NCBI GenBank assembly: GCA_937894935.1
Contig: CALAYC010000131.1
Coordinates: forward strand, 1-42,050
From: an uncultured Verrucomicrobiota bacterium
GTDB lineage: Bacteria; Verrucomicrobiota; Verrucomicrobiia; Limisphaerales; JADLHS01
Direction of reading: 5' to 3'
Length of the DNA: 42,050 nt
The notes below the pieces were generated by a model, which had not been told where the DNA came from, ran no database searches, and was given only the letters and a program-made list of their open reading frames with translations. Of the stretch, positions 16,096 through 26,400 are shown piece after piece (within the stretch, counting starts at the first letter, position 1; the number at the start of each line of letters is the position of its first letter). The translations under genes were made by a program, and so were the position numbers.

Positions 16096-18426
16096 TCACC
16101 GAATCGGTCGCACGGATTTGCTCGCCAAATCCAACTCGTATCGCTGGCCATTGTGCAAAACTCGCGCCGCCTTTTGTCGCTCACTGCGGACTGAATACGA
16201 CGTCAGCTTTCCATCCTTCCACGCGAGATCCACTTCGTAACCACCGCGTGCGCGCAATCCCTTCACACTTCCATTCGGCCACGCGCTCGGCAAAGCCGGT
16301 AACAGATGCAACACATAGTTTCCCTCTTCATCGCGAATATGACTTTGCAACAACATTTCCGCGATTCCCGCAGTTGCGCCGAAGTTTCCATCAATCTGAA
16401 ACGGCGGGTGCGCATCAAACAGATTGTTGTATAATCCGCCGCCACCGCGCGCCTCTCTGCTCTTCGCCGGTCGCAACAGGTTTCGCAAAATCACATACGC
16501 GTGATCACCATCCAAAAAACGCGCCCACAGATTGATCTTCCATCCCATGCTCCAGCCCGTCGCTTCGTCACCGCGATGAATCAGCGACTGCCGCGCCGCA
16601 TTGAAAAAGTTTGTCATCTGCCACGTAATCTCATTTCCCGGATGCACACCCCAGAGGTGCGAGACATGGCGATGCTTGTTATTCGGGTCATCCTTGTCTT
16701 CGAGCCATTCCTGCAATTGCCCGTGTTTGCCGATTTGATTTGGCGCAATGCGCGCGCGCAAATTCTTCAACCCTTCGCGCCACTCTTTGTCCACCCCCAG
16801 AATCGATGCGGCTTCAATCACATTGGCGAACAGGTCGCGGATGATTTGATGATCCATCGTCGGCCCGGCAACCAACCCGCCCTGCTCCGGCGAATTGCTC
16901 GGCGTGCTGATGAGCCATTTCTTTTCACTGCGCGGATCTTCAATCAGAAAATCCACAAAGAACAACGCCGCCTCCTTCATGATCGGATACGCCTTCATGA
17001 GAAACGTTTTGTCGCCGCTGAATTGGTAGTGCCACCACAAATGCTGACAGAGCCACGCGCCTCCCGTCACCCAGATACCGTGATCGGAATGATTGATCGG
17101 CGCCGTGCCGCGCCAAAGATCGAAGTTGTGATGCAACACCCAGCCACTCGCGTTGTAATGATTCTTCGCCGTGCGCCGACCTGAAATCACCAACTCCTCG
17201 ATGGCATCAAACAACGGCACGTGACATTCCGCGAGATTCGCCACCTCGGCGGGCCAATAATTCATCTCCGCATTGATGTTGCACGTGTACTTGCTGTCCC
17301 ACGGCGGACGCAGACTTTCGTTCCAAATGCCCTGTAAGTTTGCCGGCTGCCCACCAGGACGACTGCTCGCAATCAGCAGATATCGTCCATACTGGAACAC
17401 CAACGCTGCCAACCCAGGATCTGGCGTTTCCGGCGCGCGCCGCAACCGTTCGTCTGTCGGTAACTTCATCTGCTCTCCCTGTCCTAAATCGAGCGATACT
17501 CGTCGGAACAAACGTTGATGGTCGGTCACATGCGCCGCATACAATCGCTCCCAATCTTTCCGTTGCACGGCTCGCAACACGTCCTCGCAACGCTTCGCCG
17601 GATCTGCGCTGACATTGACGAAATTTTTAAAACTGGTCGCCGCCGCGAGAATCAGCATCGCGGAATTCGCGCCCGTGACTTCGATTCGATTATTCACCAC
17701 CGCCACTTTGCCGCCGTCAGCGCGCACTTGCAGCCGCGCTTCGAACCGCAACGGATGATGAATCAATACCGTGTTGTAAATGTCGCGCATGCGACCCGTC
17801 AGAACTATTTCGCGAGATCCTCCTTTAGTTACGACGCTGTTGGTGTGGGGCGAATCAAATTCCACCGTGAACGACAATTGCCCTTTCAAGCTTGAGGTAA
17901 TCCGCGTCACCAACACCTGATCCGGCGCACTCGCAAACGTTTCCCGCTCGTAGCGAACATGCCCCACGCGATAGCTCGTTTTGGCAACTGCAGTATCGAG
18001 ATCAAGTTCGCGGTGATAATCCGTCGCGTTTTGGTGGCCAGGAAAACTCAGTCGCAAATCGGCGAACGGTTGATACGGCATCTGACGCAACGGTTGACTC
18101 ATGAACTCCCGCATCGCCAATTGCTCAGCCTCTTTTTGTTTGCCAGCGAAAAGCAACTGCCGAATCGTCCCCAGATGTTCGGCTGCACCGGGCCGTGAAT
18201 AATCCCGTGGATCACCGACCCAAAGCGTGGATTCGTTGAACTGAATCCGTTCGTTCGTGATGCCACCGAAAACCATCGCCCCGATGCGACCGTTCCCGAC
18301 CGGCAACGCTTCCACCCATTCCGCCGCCGGCTGGCGATACCAAAGCTTCAGCGGTTCACCGGCAATCACTACGCAGTTCAAAAATAGCGACACGCCGACA
18401 ACGATTGAGAGAGTTCCGGGTTTCAT
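16096..18426 (-). CDS. Glycoside hydrolase family 95 (alpha-L-fucosidase-type)
   Basis: A 776-aa exported enzyme of GH95, a family of inverting alpha-1,2-L-fucosidases with some alpha-L-galactosidases. The signal peptide is about residues 1-23 (MKPGTLSIVVGVSLFLNCVVIAG). The N-terminal beta domain opens with LKLWYRQPAAEWVEALPVGNG and contains FNESTLWVG. The (alpha/alpha)6 barrel shows the family catalytic residues: N383 and N385 in CNINAEMNYW, the likely acid E514 in PSNSPEQGG, and D679 in IDGNFGA. I start at the ATG at 18426; longer in-frame starts would hide the signal peptide. The BASS-type transporter gene lies 91 bases upstream on the same strand. Specificity between fucose and galactose cannot be told from sequence alone. 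Confidence 0.94.
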   Translation of the reverse strand: MKPGTLSIVVGVSLFLNCVVIAGEPLKLWYRQPAAEWVEALPVGNGRIGAMVFGGITNERIQFNESTLWVGDPRDYSRPGAAEHLGTIRQLLFAGKQKEAEQLAMREFMSQPLRQMPYQPFADLRLSFPGHQNATDYHRELDLDTAVAKTSYRVGHVRYERETFASAPDQVLVTRITSSLKGQLSFTVEFDSPHTNSVVTKGGSREIVLTGRMRDIYNTVLIHHPLRFEARLQVRADGGKVAVVNNRIEVTGANSAMLILAAATSFKNFVNVSADPAKRCEDVLRAVQRKDWERLYAAHVTDHQRLFRRVSLDLGQGEQMKLPTDERLRRAPETPDPGLAALVFQYGRYLLIASSRPGGQPANLQGIWNESLRPPWDSKYTCNINAEMNYWPAEVANLAECHVPLFDAIEELVISGRRTAKNHYNASGWVLHHNFDLWRGTAPINHSDHGIWVTGGAWLCQHLWWHYQFSGDKTFLMKAYPIMKEAALFFVDFLIEDPRSEKKWLISTPSNSPEQGGLVAGPTMDHQIIRDLFANVIEAASILGVDKEWREGLKNLRARIAPNQIGKHGQLQEWLEDKDDPNNKHRHVSHLWGVHPGNEITWQMTNFFNAARQSLIHRGDEATGWSMGWKINLWARFLDGDHAYVILRNLLRPAKSREARGGGGLYNNLFDAHPPFQIDGNFGATAGIAEMLLQSHIRDEEGNYVLHLLPALPSAWPNGSVKGLRARGGYEVDLAWKDGKLTSYSVRSERQKAARVLHNGQRYELDLASKSVRPIR

Positions 18427-18517
18427 GCGTTCCCTAACCTGTGCCGACTTCGAGCAAAAAGCCAGACCGGTTTCCTCCGACTTTTGGCAAAGTGAGGTGA
18501 ACAAAACGCCGTCAGCT

Positions 18518-19747
18518 CTAAAACTTCTCGAACGCCGACCGCTCCACAGTTGATGTTTTTGCCTCGGCTTGCTTCCGCCAGAAATTCGCCAGCACCGATC
18601 CGCTCACATTCATCCACGGACTGAAAATCGCCGCAGCCAATCCCATCGTTCCCAGTTTGCCGAGCGACCCCGCGATTCCCGACGCCATGCCGCCATTCTG
18701 CAAACCGACTTCAAACGCAATCGTGCGCGCGGAGGCAATATCCAATCGACATAACCGCGCCAATCCGTAGCCAAACACGTAACCAAACGTGTTATGCAAA
18801 ATCGCTGCAAGAAACAGCAACCCGCCAATCTGCAAAAGATTATCACGTCCCGCCGCCGTGGTGACCGCTGTGAAATAGACAATGCCAGACATTGATGCGA
18901 TCGGCATCAGCCCCGGCAAACGCGAGATTACACGCGTCGCATGATGATACAGAATACCTGCGAGAACCGCCGCCAACGCAAAGCCCACAACTCCAATCCA
19001 CGGCAAAATCGCCGCCGCTACATTCCCTTTAAACCAATTCCCTCCGCCGAACGCGATGATGCTCAACCAGACCACCGCTAATCCGCCGATGCCATAAACG
19101 ACACGCCGACCGCGTGGCTTTGCAAACGTGAGATAATCATGCAGCAGCGCCGCGCCAATCGGCACGATGACCATTTTGATGATTTCCATCATCATGTGGA
19201 ATGGCTTCACCTCGATTAATTCGCCTGCCAACAACTTCATCCACATCGGCGTCATGATCGGCGCCAGCGCCGTCGTTATCGCCGTCATCGTGATGGACAA
19301 CGCGAGATTCGCCTTCGCGATGTATGCCATCACATTCGACGCCAGCCCCGCTGAGCACGAGCCGATTAAAATAATTCCCGCCGCAATTTCCGGTTCGAAT
19401 GAGAAGATTCGCGTCAGCGCAAATCCCACCAGCGGCATGATGGTGAACTGTCCTGCGACACCAATCGCCACTGCTCCAGGCATCTTCACCACGCCTTTGA
19501 AATCCGCGAGTTTCATCTGCGTGCCCATTCCAAACATCACCGCCTGCACGATGAAGAGAATGAGCCATTTATTACGCAAGTCGAAGTCGCCGACCTTCAG
19601 TAAGTGCTGCGGATAAATCATTCCCGCCACGACCGCGACGACGATCCACGCGGTGAATTGATATCCACGCAATTTGGAGAGAAAACGCAACCCGACTGCA
19701 AATGCGAGAGCAAGAATGACGAGCGCGGGTTGCCAGAAGGAATTCAT
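18518..19747 (-). CDS. BASS-family sodium-dependent transporter (bile acid:Na+ symporter-like)
   Basis: A 409-aa integral membrane protein with about nine or ten hydrophobic helices. Family hallmarks are visible: the paired inverted repeats of five helices, the crossover-type segment GSCSAGLASNVMAYIAKAN (about residues 128-146), and the second-repeat counterpart EVGLQNGGMASGIAG near residue 365. In characterised members these segments bind sodium. The substrate is unknown; BASS proteins carry bile acids, pyruvate, pantothenate and other organic anions. I start at the ATG at 19747 (MNSFWQPALVIL), since 20 further in-frame residues upstream are polar and atypical. It lies upstream of GH95 and downstream of the racemase-fold gene on the same strand, which suggests a small transcription unit. 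Confidence 0.88.
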   Translation of the reverse strand: MNSFWQPALVILALAFAVGLRFLSKLRGYQFTAWIVVAVVAGMIYPQHLLKVGDFDLRNKWLILFIVQAVMFGMGTQMKLADFKGVVKMPGAVAIGVAGQFTIMPLVGFALTRIFSFEPEIAAGIILIGSCSAGLASNVMAYIAKANLALSITMTAITTALAPIMTPMWMKLLAGELIEVKPFHMMMEIIKMVIVPIGAALLHDYLTFAKPRGRRVVYGIGGLAVVWLSIIAFGGGNWFKGNVAAAILPWIGVVGFALAAVLAGILYHHATRVISRLPGLMPIASMSGIVYFTAVTTAAGRDNLLQIGGLLFLAAILHNTFGYVFGYGLARLCRLDIASARTIAFEVGLQNGGMASGIAGSLGKLGTMGLAAAIFSPWMNVSGSVLANFWRKQAEAKTSTVERSAFEKF

Positions 19748-19856
19748 CTGATTTGAAAAACAGCGAACAGCCGATTCCGAACACTCGACAACCAAAGCGA
19801 CTCGCACGAGTGCTGTGGCAAAGGTTCGGTGTCGAACGCTGGATGTGGGTTGTTCT

Positions 19857-20516
19857 TCACAGAACGCTTGCCAGATAATTCACGGCGATTTCCGGACTCG
19901 CGAGAATCGGCACTCGCCGCTCCGTTGTATCGAGTGAATCCACCACGCGCGCCATCGAAGCTTGTGCGAGCACGATCACCTCCACTTGCTGCGACAGCTC
20001 CTTCAATGCTCCAGCAATCTTGGCGTCGTGCGTTGCACCGTCGCCAGCCATGAGCACCTCGAATGCGCCTTCAACCAGTTTGGATGTGAGTTCAATCTCC
20101 TTCCCCGCCAACGCCGCGCGCCGCTGAATCAAATCCGCCGTCGGCTCAAGCGTCGTGGACAACGTGGCAATGACGCCAATGCGTTTACCTGTCGCCACTG
20201 CCAGATCCGCCATCGGTTGATCCACGCGCAACACCGGCACTCCAATCAATTTCGCGCCCGCTTCCACTGCCGGCCCGACAGACGAACACGTCACCATGAT
20301 GTAATCCGCGCCCGCCAACTCAGCTGATTCCAGATAACCGGCCACTCGCCGCGCGATGGTTGCGGTCAGCGTTCCCGCCTCGCGAATTCCCTTCACCAGC
20401 GAATCATCGACGATGTTGAACACCTCCACGCCCGGCAACTTCTCTTTGCACAATGTTGCGAACACCGGCACAAGCGTCGCCGACGTATGAATCAAACCGA
20501 GCTTCTTACGTTTCAT
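19857..20516 (-). CDS. Asp/Glu racemase-fold protein with only one active-site cysteine
   Basis: A 219-aa cytoplasmic protein of the aspartate/glutamate/hydantoin racemase superfamily. The first catalytic cysteine is present as C77 in MVTCSSVGP, and the phrase IGVPVLRVDQPMADLAVATGKRIGVIAT is typical of the fold. At the second catalytic position, where racemases have LGC, the sequence reads VLAQAS (182-187), so the cysteine is replaced by Q185. Proteins with a single cysteine in this fold include arylmalonate decarboxylase-like and maleate isomerase-like enzymes, so simple amino-acid racemisation is doubtful. I start at the ATG at 20516 (MKRKKLGLIHTS). The transporter gene follows 109 bases downstream on the same strand and may carry its substrate. 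Confidence 0.85.
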   Translation of the reverse strand: MKRKKLGLIHTSATLVPVFATLCKEKLPGVEVFNIVDDSLVKGIREAGTLTATIARRVAGYLESAELAGADYIMVTCSSVGPAVEAGAKLIGVPVLRVDQPMADLAVATGKRIGVIATLSTTLEPTADLIQRRAALAGKEIELTSKLVEGAFEVLMAGDGATHDAKIAGALKELSQQVEVIVLAQASMARVVDSLDTTERRVPILASPEIAVNYLASVL

Positions 20517-20765
20517 AAATTGGAGCGTCGAACTCCGATCCGGCAAAAACTGCAACAGGCAGTTCTATGGCGATCCGGCAGCGCGGCAATACGTTGCCCG
20601 AATGAGTTTCATGGACTGACGTAATCGTAAGTTTGGCCACCGGCGGTCTCAACGCCAAAACCTTCCGCCACTTTGCACATCAGCACGGGATTTCTGCGCT
20701 CCGCAATAGAGCGACAAATGGCAGTGAAGTCACCGCACTCAGAGGCCAGCGATGCGAAAATGGAC

Positions 20766-20793
20766 GTGACAAGAAGCGCTGGGCCGTTAGGAT
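20766..20793 (+). promoter_or_regulatory. Probable promoter of tRNA-Glu
   Basis: GTGACA (20766-20771) and TAGGAT (20788-20793) are spaced by 16 bases, each close to sigma-70 consensus. They would place transcription start about seven bases before the mature tRNA 5' end. The rest of 20517-20765 shows no gene that I can support. Confidence 0.5.
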
Positions 20794-20806
20794 GCGCTGG
20801 CTGTCT

Positions 20807-20881
20807 GGCGCGTTCGTCTATCGGCTAGGACACGGCCCTCTCAAGGCTGAAAGACGGGTTCGATTCCCGTACGCGCTACCA
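20807..20881 (+). tRNA. tRNA-Glu (anticodon CTC)
   Basis: A full cloverleaf is visible. The acceptor stem GGCGCGT pairs with ACGCGCT, with a G-T pair at the first position. The D arm has the Glu-typical GTCTATCGGCTAGGACAC. The anticodon stem CGGCC/GGCTG holds loop CTCTCAA with anticodon CTC. The T stem ACGGG/CCCGT holds loop TTCGATT. The 3' CCA is encoded (20879-20881). A promoter-like pair lies just upstream. Confidence 0.96.
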
Positions 20882-20930
20882 TCCCTCTCCCGACGATTCC
20901 CCGCAGATTTGAAGATTTACGCGACTCAAA

Positions 20931-21827
20931 CTATTTCCCTCGAAAAGCCTGCACACTGGCGACGAAATCGTCCGGTACACCAAAATCAAATCGCCGCGCA
21001 TCGATCATCTCCAGCGCCAGATAGCCTTCGCGCTGTCGTTGCAATTCCTGGGCGCGAGTCAATTGAAACTCACCGTTGTCACGGACATTGTCGCGGATCA
21101 TTTCGCCGAGGATCTCATAAATGCTCGGCGCGAGCAGATGCATCCCGAACCAACCTAACCAGGTTTCCGGTGGAAGCTCATTCACGTGCAATTCCGCCCG
21201 CGCAACTTCCACACCGGGTTTCTCGATAATCCGTGACACATCAATCAATCGCGGTTGCGCTGCACGTCGGCGCCCGGCAATCGTGCCGTAACCTTTCAAC
21301 TCCACCGCCGTAATCCGGTTCACCGCCGAGACACTTTTCCCTTCAGAAATCGCAGCCATCTCCGCCAGTTCGCGATACGGCGACACCGTTTTACCACGAA
21401 ACAGATGATCGCCGAGACCGAGCAAAACCATTTCGCCGTTCGCAAATGCTTTGGTCTGAAACACCGCGTGACCGTATCCTTCCTGCTGGGTTTGCACCGC
21501 AAAACTCACGCGCCGCGCAAAGCCGCGCATCTGTTCCGCTTCGCGCAACAAGGCCGGATACTTCGCCAGCCGCTTCAGATACGCGTCGTCCGGACCACGC
21601 AAATACGCTCGCACCATTTCGTCTTCGCCCGGTTGCACGATGATGCAAATCTCTTCAATTCCGACGGCTTCGAGTTCCAACAGATGATAATGAAACAAAG
21701 CTCGCGCGATACCGTCCGGACCAACTACGGGAAACAATTCCTTTTTCACGGCGTGCGACGCCGGAAAGTGTCGCGTTCCGAGTCCGGCAATGGGAATGAC
21801 TGCTTTGCGAACGAGTGATTGGCTCAT
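20931..21827 (-). CDS. UTP--sugar-1-phosphate uridylyltransferase (GalU-like)
   Basis: A 298-aa nucleotidyltransferase that should make a UDP-sugar from UTP and a sugar 1-phosphate. The nucleotide-binding signature AVIPIAGLGTRHFPASHAVK (9-28) is followed by KELFPVV, as in GalU. The HNELP-containing segment and DFGVPDDFV near the C-terminus also match the family. It lacks some GalU phrases, for example the usual GLGHAV is YGHAV, so glucose specificity is not certain. The ATG at 21827 puts the signature at the normal distance from the N-terminus. Only 13 bases separate it from the stop of the upstream GHMP sugar kinase, so the two are almost certainly co-transcribed and act in sequence. It converges on tRNA-Glu. 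Confidence 0.88.
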   Translation of the reverse strand: MSQSLVRKAVIPIAGLGTRHFPASHAVKKELFPVVGPDGIARALFHYHLLELEAVGIEEICIIVQPGEDEMVRAYLRGPDDAYLKRLAKYPALLREAEQMRGFARRVSFAVQTQQEGYGHAVFQTKAFANGEMVLLGLGDHLFRGKTVSPYRELAEMAAISEGKSVSAVNRITAVELKGYGTIAGRRRAAQPRLIDVSRIIEKPGVEVARAELHVNELPPETWLGWFGMHLLAPSIYEILGEMIRDNVRDNGEFQLTRAQELQRQREGYLALEMIDARRFDFGVPDDFVASVQAFRGK

Positions 21828-21840
21828 GAGAATTTCCAAA

Positions 21841-23292
21841 TCAGTGCAACACCTGCTGCCACCAACCTTGCGCACCGAAGGAATAACGTCGCGCACCGAA
21901 TTCTATCGCACCGGGAGAAGTACCTTCAAAAAGGTCCGGCATCTGGCCAATGCGTCGCGAATATTCCTTCGCAATTTTCGGAATCTCCCGTGCCAACGCC
22001 TCCAATTGTCCGAACACCGCCACGGCGCCGCCGGTGCCGCCGCCGGTAATCTTTGCACCATACAATCCTGATTTCGTGCCGCGTTCCCGCACGGTGTTCA
22101 CCAGGAAATCCACTTCTTCCGTCGAGAGATGACAGTTGTTCCGATAACTGTCATGCGCGCCAAACATACATTCCCCCGCGACGACCAATGCGCTCTCATC
22201 GCCTGCATTCGCCGCGCGCAACGCGTCCATGAATTTCAACACCCGTTCATTTTCCTCGACTGGATGCCGCGTCGGCCCGACCACGCAATAGGTCGCATCC
22301 GGCGAAATCTCCGTCACCGCATCTTCGTGCGTCTCGTAGCGCTGTAAAAATTCCGAACCCAGAATCTCCTCCGGCAATTGGCCTTCATAGTTCGATCGGA
22401 ATTCCGCGACGCTCAACTCCGTCAGATAGCGCAACGGAGATTGACCGGCTTCGCTGCGCAGTTGATTGATGATGCGTCGCCCCATGAACGCGCCGATGCG
22501 CGTATCTTTGTAAGGATTTCCCGCAACACTGTGCCGCACCATCGAGTTGATACCGACAAATCCCGTGCCGCGCGGAATCGCCACTTCGCCTTTCACTTCA
22601 CCGGGCCGACACAAAATGTGCGTCAAACACCCTTGGCGTCCGCTGGCGATTGCCGTTTGATCCATGATGCCGCACGGCGCGCCAACCACGTGATTCTCCG
22701 CCATCTGTCCGAGTTGCGCGATTCGCCCGGGCGCGAGATTCAAATTCAGATAAGCATTCAACACCGTCAGTGTTCCCACTTCCACCGCGGCCGAACTGCC
22801 AATCCCGACATTCATCGGCACTGCGCTCAACAGCAGCAGATTGAATCCGTACGGCAGTTTGATTTGCTCCTCCCGCAGCAACGTGAAAATGCTGCCAACG
22901 ATGTACGAAGACCAGTTCGCCAACGGATTCGCCTGACATAATTCCCGAATCTCCGCGTAATCCGCCAACCCGTTTGCGCTTTCGAAATAATTCAACGGCA
23001 AGCGCGTCTCCACCGGCAGCGCTTTCAAACCCGCGTGCATCGTGCGAATGCGCAACGTCCGATCCGTCCGCGGCTGCAATCCCATCAGCACGCCGCGCCC
23101 CAGCACTGCTTCACAGACATTCGCACCGGAATAATCCGCAATGCCGCCCATCACATCCAGCCGTGCCGGCACGCGCGTCACCCAGATATCGCCTGTCGTA
23201 AAAAAACTCGCGAATCCAGAGGCGTCGTGATTCGCCTTGTTCAACAGTTTTTCAAATTCTTGCAGTTCGAAGGGTGCGACCTGAGCGTTCAT
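21841..23292 (-). CDS. GHMP-family sugar kinase (galactokinase/arabinokinase-like)
   Basis: A 483-aa cytoplasmic kinase that phosphorylates a sugar at the anomeric carbon. Motif 1, RVPARLDVMGGIADYSG (40-56), corresponds to the RAPGRVNLIGEHTDY sugar-binding loop of galactokinase, but it has VMGGIADYSG, as in the C-terminal half of plant L-arabinokinase. Motif 2, PMNVGIGSSAA (149-159), is the phosphate loop. CGIMDQ at about 197-202 holds the catalytic Asp. Motif 3, GGGTGG, lies near residues 416-421. The start at 23292 gives a family-like N-terminus. The adjacent uridylyltransferase suggests a kinase-to-UDP-sugar route. Whether the substrate is galactose, arabinose or another sugar cannot be settled here. 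The giant envelope gene ends 146 bases upstream. Confidence 0.9.
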   Translation of the reverse strand: MNAQVAPFELQEFEKLLNKANHDASGFASFFTTGDIWVTRVPARLDVMGGIADYSGANVCEAVLGRGVLMGLQPRTDRTLRIRTMHAGLKALPVETRLPLNYFESANGLADYAEIRELCQANPLANWSSYIVGSIFTLLREEQIKLPYGFNLLLLSAVPMNVGIGSSAAVEVGTLTVLNAYLNLNLAPGRIAQLGQMAENHVVGAPCGIMDQTAIASGRQGCLTHILCRPGEVKGEVAIPRGTGFVGINSMVRHSVAGNPYKDTRIGAFMGRRIINQLRSEAGQSPLRYLTELSVAEFRSNYEGQLPEEILGSEFLQRYETHEDAVTEISPDATYCVVGPTRHPVEENERVLKFMDALRAANAGDESALVVAGECMFGAHDSYRNNCHLSTEEVDFLVNTVRERGTKSGLYGAKITGGGTGGAVAVFGQLEALAREIPKIAKEYSRRIGQMPDLFEGTSPGAIEFGARRYSFGAQGWWQQVLH

Positions 23293-23438
23293 GAATCTTT
23301 GGCTATGCGATAATGCGCATCGTGCCAAAGCTCTGCCCATAGGGTCACGCGAGAAAATCCGTCTCCCAAAATTCTACTGCCGTTAAACCACACTTAAATT
23401 CGCGGTTTGGATCGCGATAACATTCTGCCTCACGCAAC

Positions 23439-26400
23439 TTAAACTCCGACATTCGCTCGCGCTGAGCCGCGAACCAACCGGATCATTGCTGCTGTTCCGC
23501 CGAATACCAGCAACGTCGTCACCAACATCATTACCTTCATTCCCGCGGACGCCGTTCGTGCTGCGCCAGCCTTGAGGCTAACGCGCAAATCCGCTTCTCG
23601 GTCCACTGCCACCGAACGCTGAAATGTCAACACGCGACCTTGCGTTGGAATGCTGGCACGAATTGCCGCCGCCGCTGGCACGGCAGCCTCCTGTTGCTGA
23701 ATCAGTTTTTCCGCCAATCGCATCGTCGCCGCATTTTCCTCCGCGTCATTGCGCTCGATAATTCCTTTCGCGTCTTGCTGTGTGTAATTCAACTCCTTTG
23801 CTCCACGCAGATCGCGAAATCGCTTACTCAATCCCGTCGTATCGCCAAGGGTCGCCGCCTGTCGCACATTCAATCCCACCAGCGCCTGCTGCAATTTCAA
23901 GTTATGCAACTGCACGCGCGCATCTTCATTGAACGCATTGTCGTGCGTGCTCAACCCGTAAGCAGATTGAAACGCGCGCCGCGCCTGTTGCGGCGCTCCG
24001 AGTTCCAACGCGCGATTTCCGAACGCCAATAGTTGCTCCGCTTCCTGCGTTTTCTCGCGTTGCCACATCACTTCGCGTTGCAGATAACTCTGCAAATCCA
24101 ACGTCCCCGTCGCGGCCTCCAATCGTTCGTCGGCGAACTGCATCGTGCCCGCCCATCGTTTCACTTCCCATTTCTCGTTCAAATGCACGCGCCAGGTAAT
24201 GTTCTCCAGCGGCAAATCAAACTTCGGCGCGAGCAACTCCAAATCCAGATCGCGTCCGCCTTTACCCACCTGACTGCTGTAAAAAATTTCCACCGGCACG
24301 GGTTTCTCGTCGCGCGACGGTTGATCCAACGGAATCAGAATTGTCGCTCCTTCGCGCCAGGGCCAAACACCGTTTTGGTTCACAAACGCAAACCAATAGT
24401 TCGCTCCAACCGGCAGCTTCACGTGCAACAATCGCTTGTCGCCCGGTGAAATTTCCAACCGTGCCTGCGTCAACATTACCCCCGCATCCGAAATCACCGA
24501 CGTGAACTCCACCTGATGCACACGCGCCGGCAACAGCTTTACCGCTTCGTGTCGCTCCAGTTTCAACGGCAACGCAAACGCCGGATCCACCAACCGAAAC
24601 GCGTAATTCGCCAACACTGTTCCGAGATTCTGCTGCAACGACCGTGGAACACTTTGCCATTCGGTCGGCTGCAATGACTGCGACGTTGCGTCGGGATTCA
24701 CCTGCACGCGACCGCCGGTTTGCACTGTCACAAATCCGCGTTGCAAATTCACCTCACTCGCGCGCACCCCACGCAATACAACTTCGTCCGCCTGCTCCGG
24801 CATCAACGTCTGATAATTCACCTGCAAGAGATACGAACCAATCACGCGCCGTTGCAGCTTCACTTCCCACAATTGAAGTCCGTTCGTCACCGCATCCGGC
24901 TTGCGCAAAAAATCCGCGACCAGATCCCCGCTGAATCGCACGCTTTCGGCATTGGTCGGCAAATACACATGCAACGTCTTTAGCCCGGTGTTTTCGATCT
25001 GATACCGCAGGTTTGCCGAAATTTTCACCTGCGCCTCGGTCACAGTTGCGTGTTGCAAACTCGTCACCTGAACCCACGGTTCGACCTGCTCGACGTCCAA
25101 CGCAAGTTGCCACGCCGACTGCAAAATCCGGAACGCCAACACGCCTTTCTGTCGAATCCCGGCGCGTTGCGGATCCAATTGCGACAATCCCTCCGCCGTC
25201 ACGGTCTGCAATTGCATGCCTTGCTCCGGCACGACCAACAACGTGCCTTGCTGTTTATTCGCTTCACGAAAACTCAGTTGCGGCACCACCCAACCGCGCG
25301 TCGCTTTCACGCCGCTGCCGGCGAGGCTGATAGAAAATTGCTGTCGGCCTTCCGTTTTTCCTTTCAGATGCAGCGTAATGACGCGTCCCACTTCAGTTTT
25401 CAACTCCGTCCAATGACTCATCGCCGCACCACTGATGGATTCTACGTCGAAACCGTTCGGCAGAACGAAGCTCAATCGAAAGATTCCCGCCCGCGAAATA
25501 TCTACCGTCGCACTCGACGCCAACACCGTGCGATCTTCTCCGAGCGACAATGTGTCCTGCGTTTCGACGCGTACGTCGGGTTCTACTGCTGACGCTTGCA
25601 ACGAAACCGTCGCCCCTGAATCCGCGTAACGAAACGCGCGCCGCACGGTCAGCCCCGGAATCTGCGCACTTAACGTCGGCACAAGGTTCGCCGGAAAATC
25701 TTCCAGATTGAGCGCCGATAATTTTTCGACATTCACCTGATCCAATTGCACTTCATTCCCGGTAGCCAGACCCAGCAAACCAATTTCTCCCGCCGCGCCA
25801 GCCACCGAAAGCAATCCGACCGTTTGCTCCATCGGAAACGTCCCGATTGATACCTGCGACCGCACGAGCACCGTGAACGGACGCGATTGCGGTCGCGCCA
25901 ATGTCACACGCAGTTTCCGCGTGTCCGGATCGAATCGCCACAGCGACACCCGCGACTCGGCTTCTTGCTTTCGAAGATTTCCATCCAACACGTCCGTCAC
26001 AGTGACCCTACGAGGCACGTTGAACAGCAATTCCGTCAATTCACCTTGCGCCGGTCGAATCGCCACCTGATGCGCGCCTTCAATCACTCCTGCCGCCGGA
26101 ACGTAAAGCTGCGACCACTCCGCATAGAACACCGCTTTCTCGTGTTTCGCATCACGACTGCGCGGTTTCCAACCCAGTTGCGCGCCCGTCACCGGCGAAA
26201 GCACCAGCTTCGCCACTGTGTTGCTGTTCACAAATTCCCGCTGCACGGAAACAGCCTGCGCGGAAAACACGTCCACGTCCTGGCGCAGCACCATCACTTC
26301 CGCGCGATTCACCAGACCATACGGCGTTGGCAATCCGAACTTACTCTCGCTCGCTCCTTTCGCGATGCGCACCTGATATCGCACTTCCAGATCAAACGTG

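Noticed and set aside
20633..21229. Plus-strand reading frame of 198 aa across tRNA-Glu
   Set aside because: It runs through the tRNA gene and antisense to the uridylyltransferase; no protein-like sequence.
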